This document shows positions 63,612 through 64,000 of a stretch of DNA of 64,000 nucleotides, one piece after another. This DNA comes from Phyllobacterium sophorae (GTDB lineage: Bacteria; Pseudomonadota; Alphaproteobacteria; Rhizobiales; Rhizobiaceae). The notes beneath the pieces are model-generated. The model searched no databases. It had not been told where the DNA came from and was given only the letters and a program-made list of their open reading frames with translations. Position 1 is the stretch's first letter. Each line of letters begins with the position of its first letter. The stretch is taken from assembly GCF_003010965.1 (NCBI RefSeq), contig NZ_PGGM01000008.1:202352-266351 (forward strand). The letters run 5' to 3'. The position numbers were made by a program, and so were the translations under genes.

Positions 63612-64000
63612 GTGCTCTCAACGCGGGTTGAGAAAGATCGTTTCATCAGAAGAAATGGTATTTGTAAATAATGCGGATGAGAGGATGGCGCGGATGCTCC
63701 GCGACCTGCCTTGACCAGCTTAGAGTGCGGCCCGAAGTCACCACCGGGAAAATGTCTCATGCATGTCCGATCAGCAGAAGCTAATTAGCGTTTTGCTGCC
63801 GTATGGACAGAACTATTAATGCAAACAGAGTGTTACGTCTTGAGGATTGGTCGCAGTGAATTCAACCCGGGATGGTAAGCGGGGCAGATTTGGCGGCAGT
63901 GGCGCATTGCTGGGCAATTGTGCCGTTGAGGTAGTGCTACCATAATCGGGAACGGCACGTAAGAAGGTGTCCGCGCCGACGATGGAAAAAACCACATGAT
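63612..64000. other. Right-edge region, nothing recognised
   Basis: About 390 bases after the last doubtful frame contain no credible coding region, hairpin or repeat. A gene could begin just beyond the window. Confidence 0.5.

Noticed and set aside
1..64000. tRNA, rRNA, prophage or transposase genes
   Set aside because: None was recognised in either strand by reading; a covariance-model search would be needed to exclude short RNAs.

Overview
The window looks like part of a secondary replicon (large plasmid or chromid) of a Rhizobiales alphaproteobacterium, most like the Phyllobacteriaceae/Brucellaceae/Rhizobiaceae group. The main evidence is a complete repABC replication and partition module at the right end (59.2-63.0 kb), with two parS palindromes and an antisense RNA. 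Supporting evidence is a high-GC gene style, many ABC importers, an frc-type fructose locus, a DgoK/DgoA sugar-acid cluster and an Flp-type pilin. No rRNA, tRNA or CRISPR array was seen. The genus cannot be fixed from this sequence alone.

Layout. 0-3.5 kb: 3' part of metH (cut by the window edge), an AraC regulator and an Fsr-like MFS exporter. 3.7-5.4 kb: an ABC-2 exporter pair. 5.4-12.6 kb: a tyrosine/homogentisate degradation locus (hmgA-fah-maiA, divergent hppD, MarR and Lrp-type regulators) interspersed with three type II toxin-antitoxin loci, one with a wrecked PemK toxin. 12.7-20.3 kb: a DNA-repair block of PdeM phosphoesterase, Lhr-type helicase, MBL-fold exonuclease and ATP-dependent ligase, followed by a photolyase. 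20.5-27.7 kb: an oligopeptide importer with two tandem paralogous binding proteins, OppB, OppC and a fused OppD-OppF ATPase. 27.8-28.4 kb: a decaying fourth TA pair.

28.4-35.6 kb: a fructose-type sugar locus (frcR, frcBCA, a D-lyxose-isomerase-like cupin, an FrcK-like kinase, fructokinase, FucU mutarotase). 35.7-40.0 kb: an IclR regulator, a perfect palindromic operator and a tightly coupled SDR-dgoK-dgoA-lactonase operon that would oxidise a hexose such as galactose through KDPGal; no sugar-acid dehydratase is present here. 41-44 kb: a polar amino-acid-type ABC importer. 44-46.2 kb: an intact GntR regulator beside a multiply frameshifted kdgD and a truncated secretion-signal remnant, which reads as a sugar-acid locus in decay. 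46.2-47.8 kb: DoxX, an orphan Flp pilin and two small membrane proteins.

48-53.9 kb: a probable organosulfur operon (LLM flavin monooxygenase, SsuABCC-like importer, nitroreductase-like flavoprotein). 54-56.2 kb: a methyltransferase, a DUF454 protein and a secreted protein built of three Cys-containing repeats. 56.7-57.6 kb: an orphan 2-oxoglutarate/Fe(II)-oxygenase-like gene standing alone, followed by about 1.6 kb without a supportable gene. 59.2-63.0 kb: parS, repA, repB, ctRNA, repC with an internal AT-rich presumed origin, then short doubtful ORFs.

No clearly novel system is demonstrated. The best candidates for a second look are the lone oxygenase, the three-repeat periplasmic protein, the decayed TA pair with both a frameshift and an active-site substitution, and the repair block.
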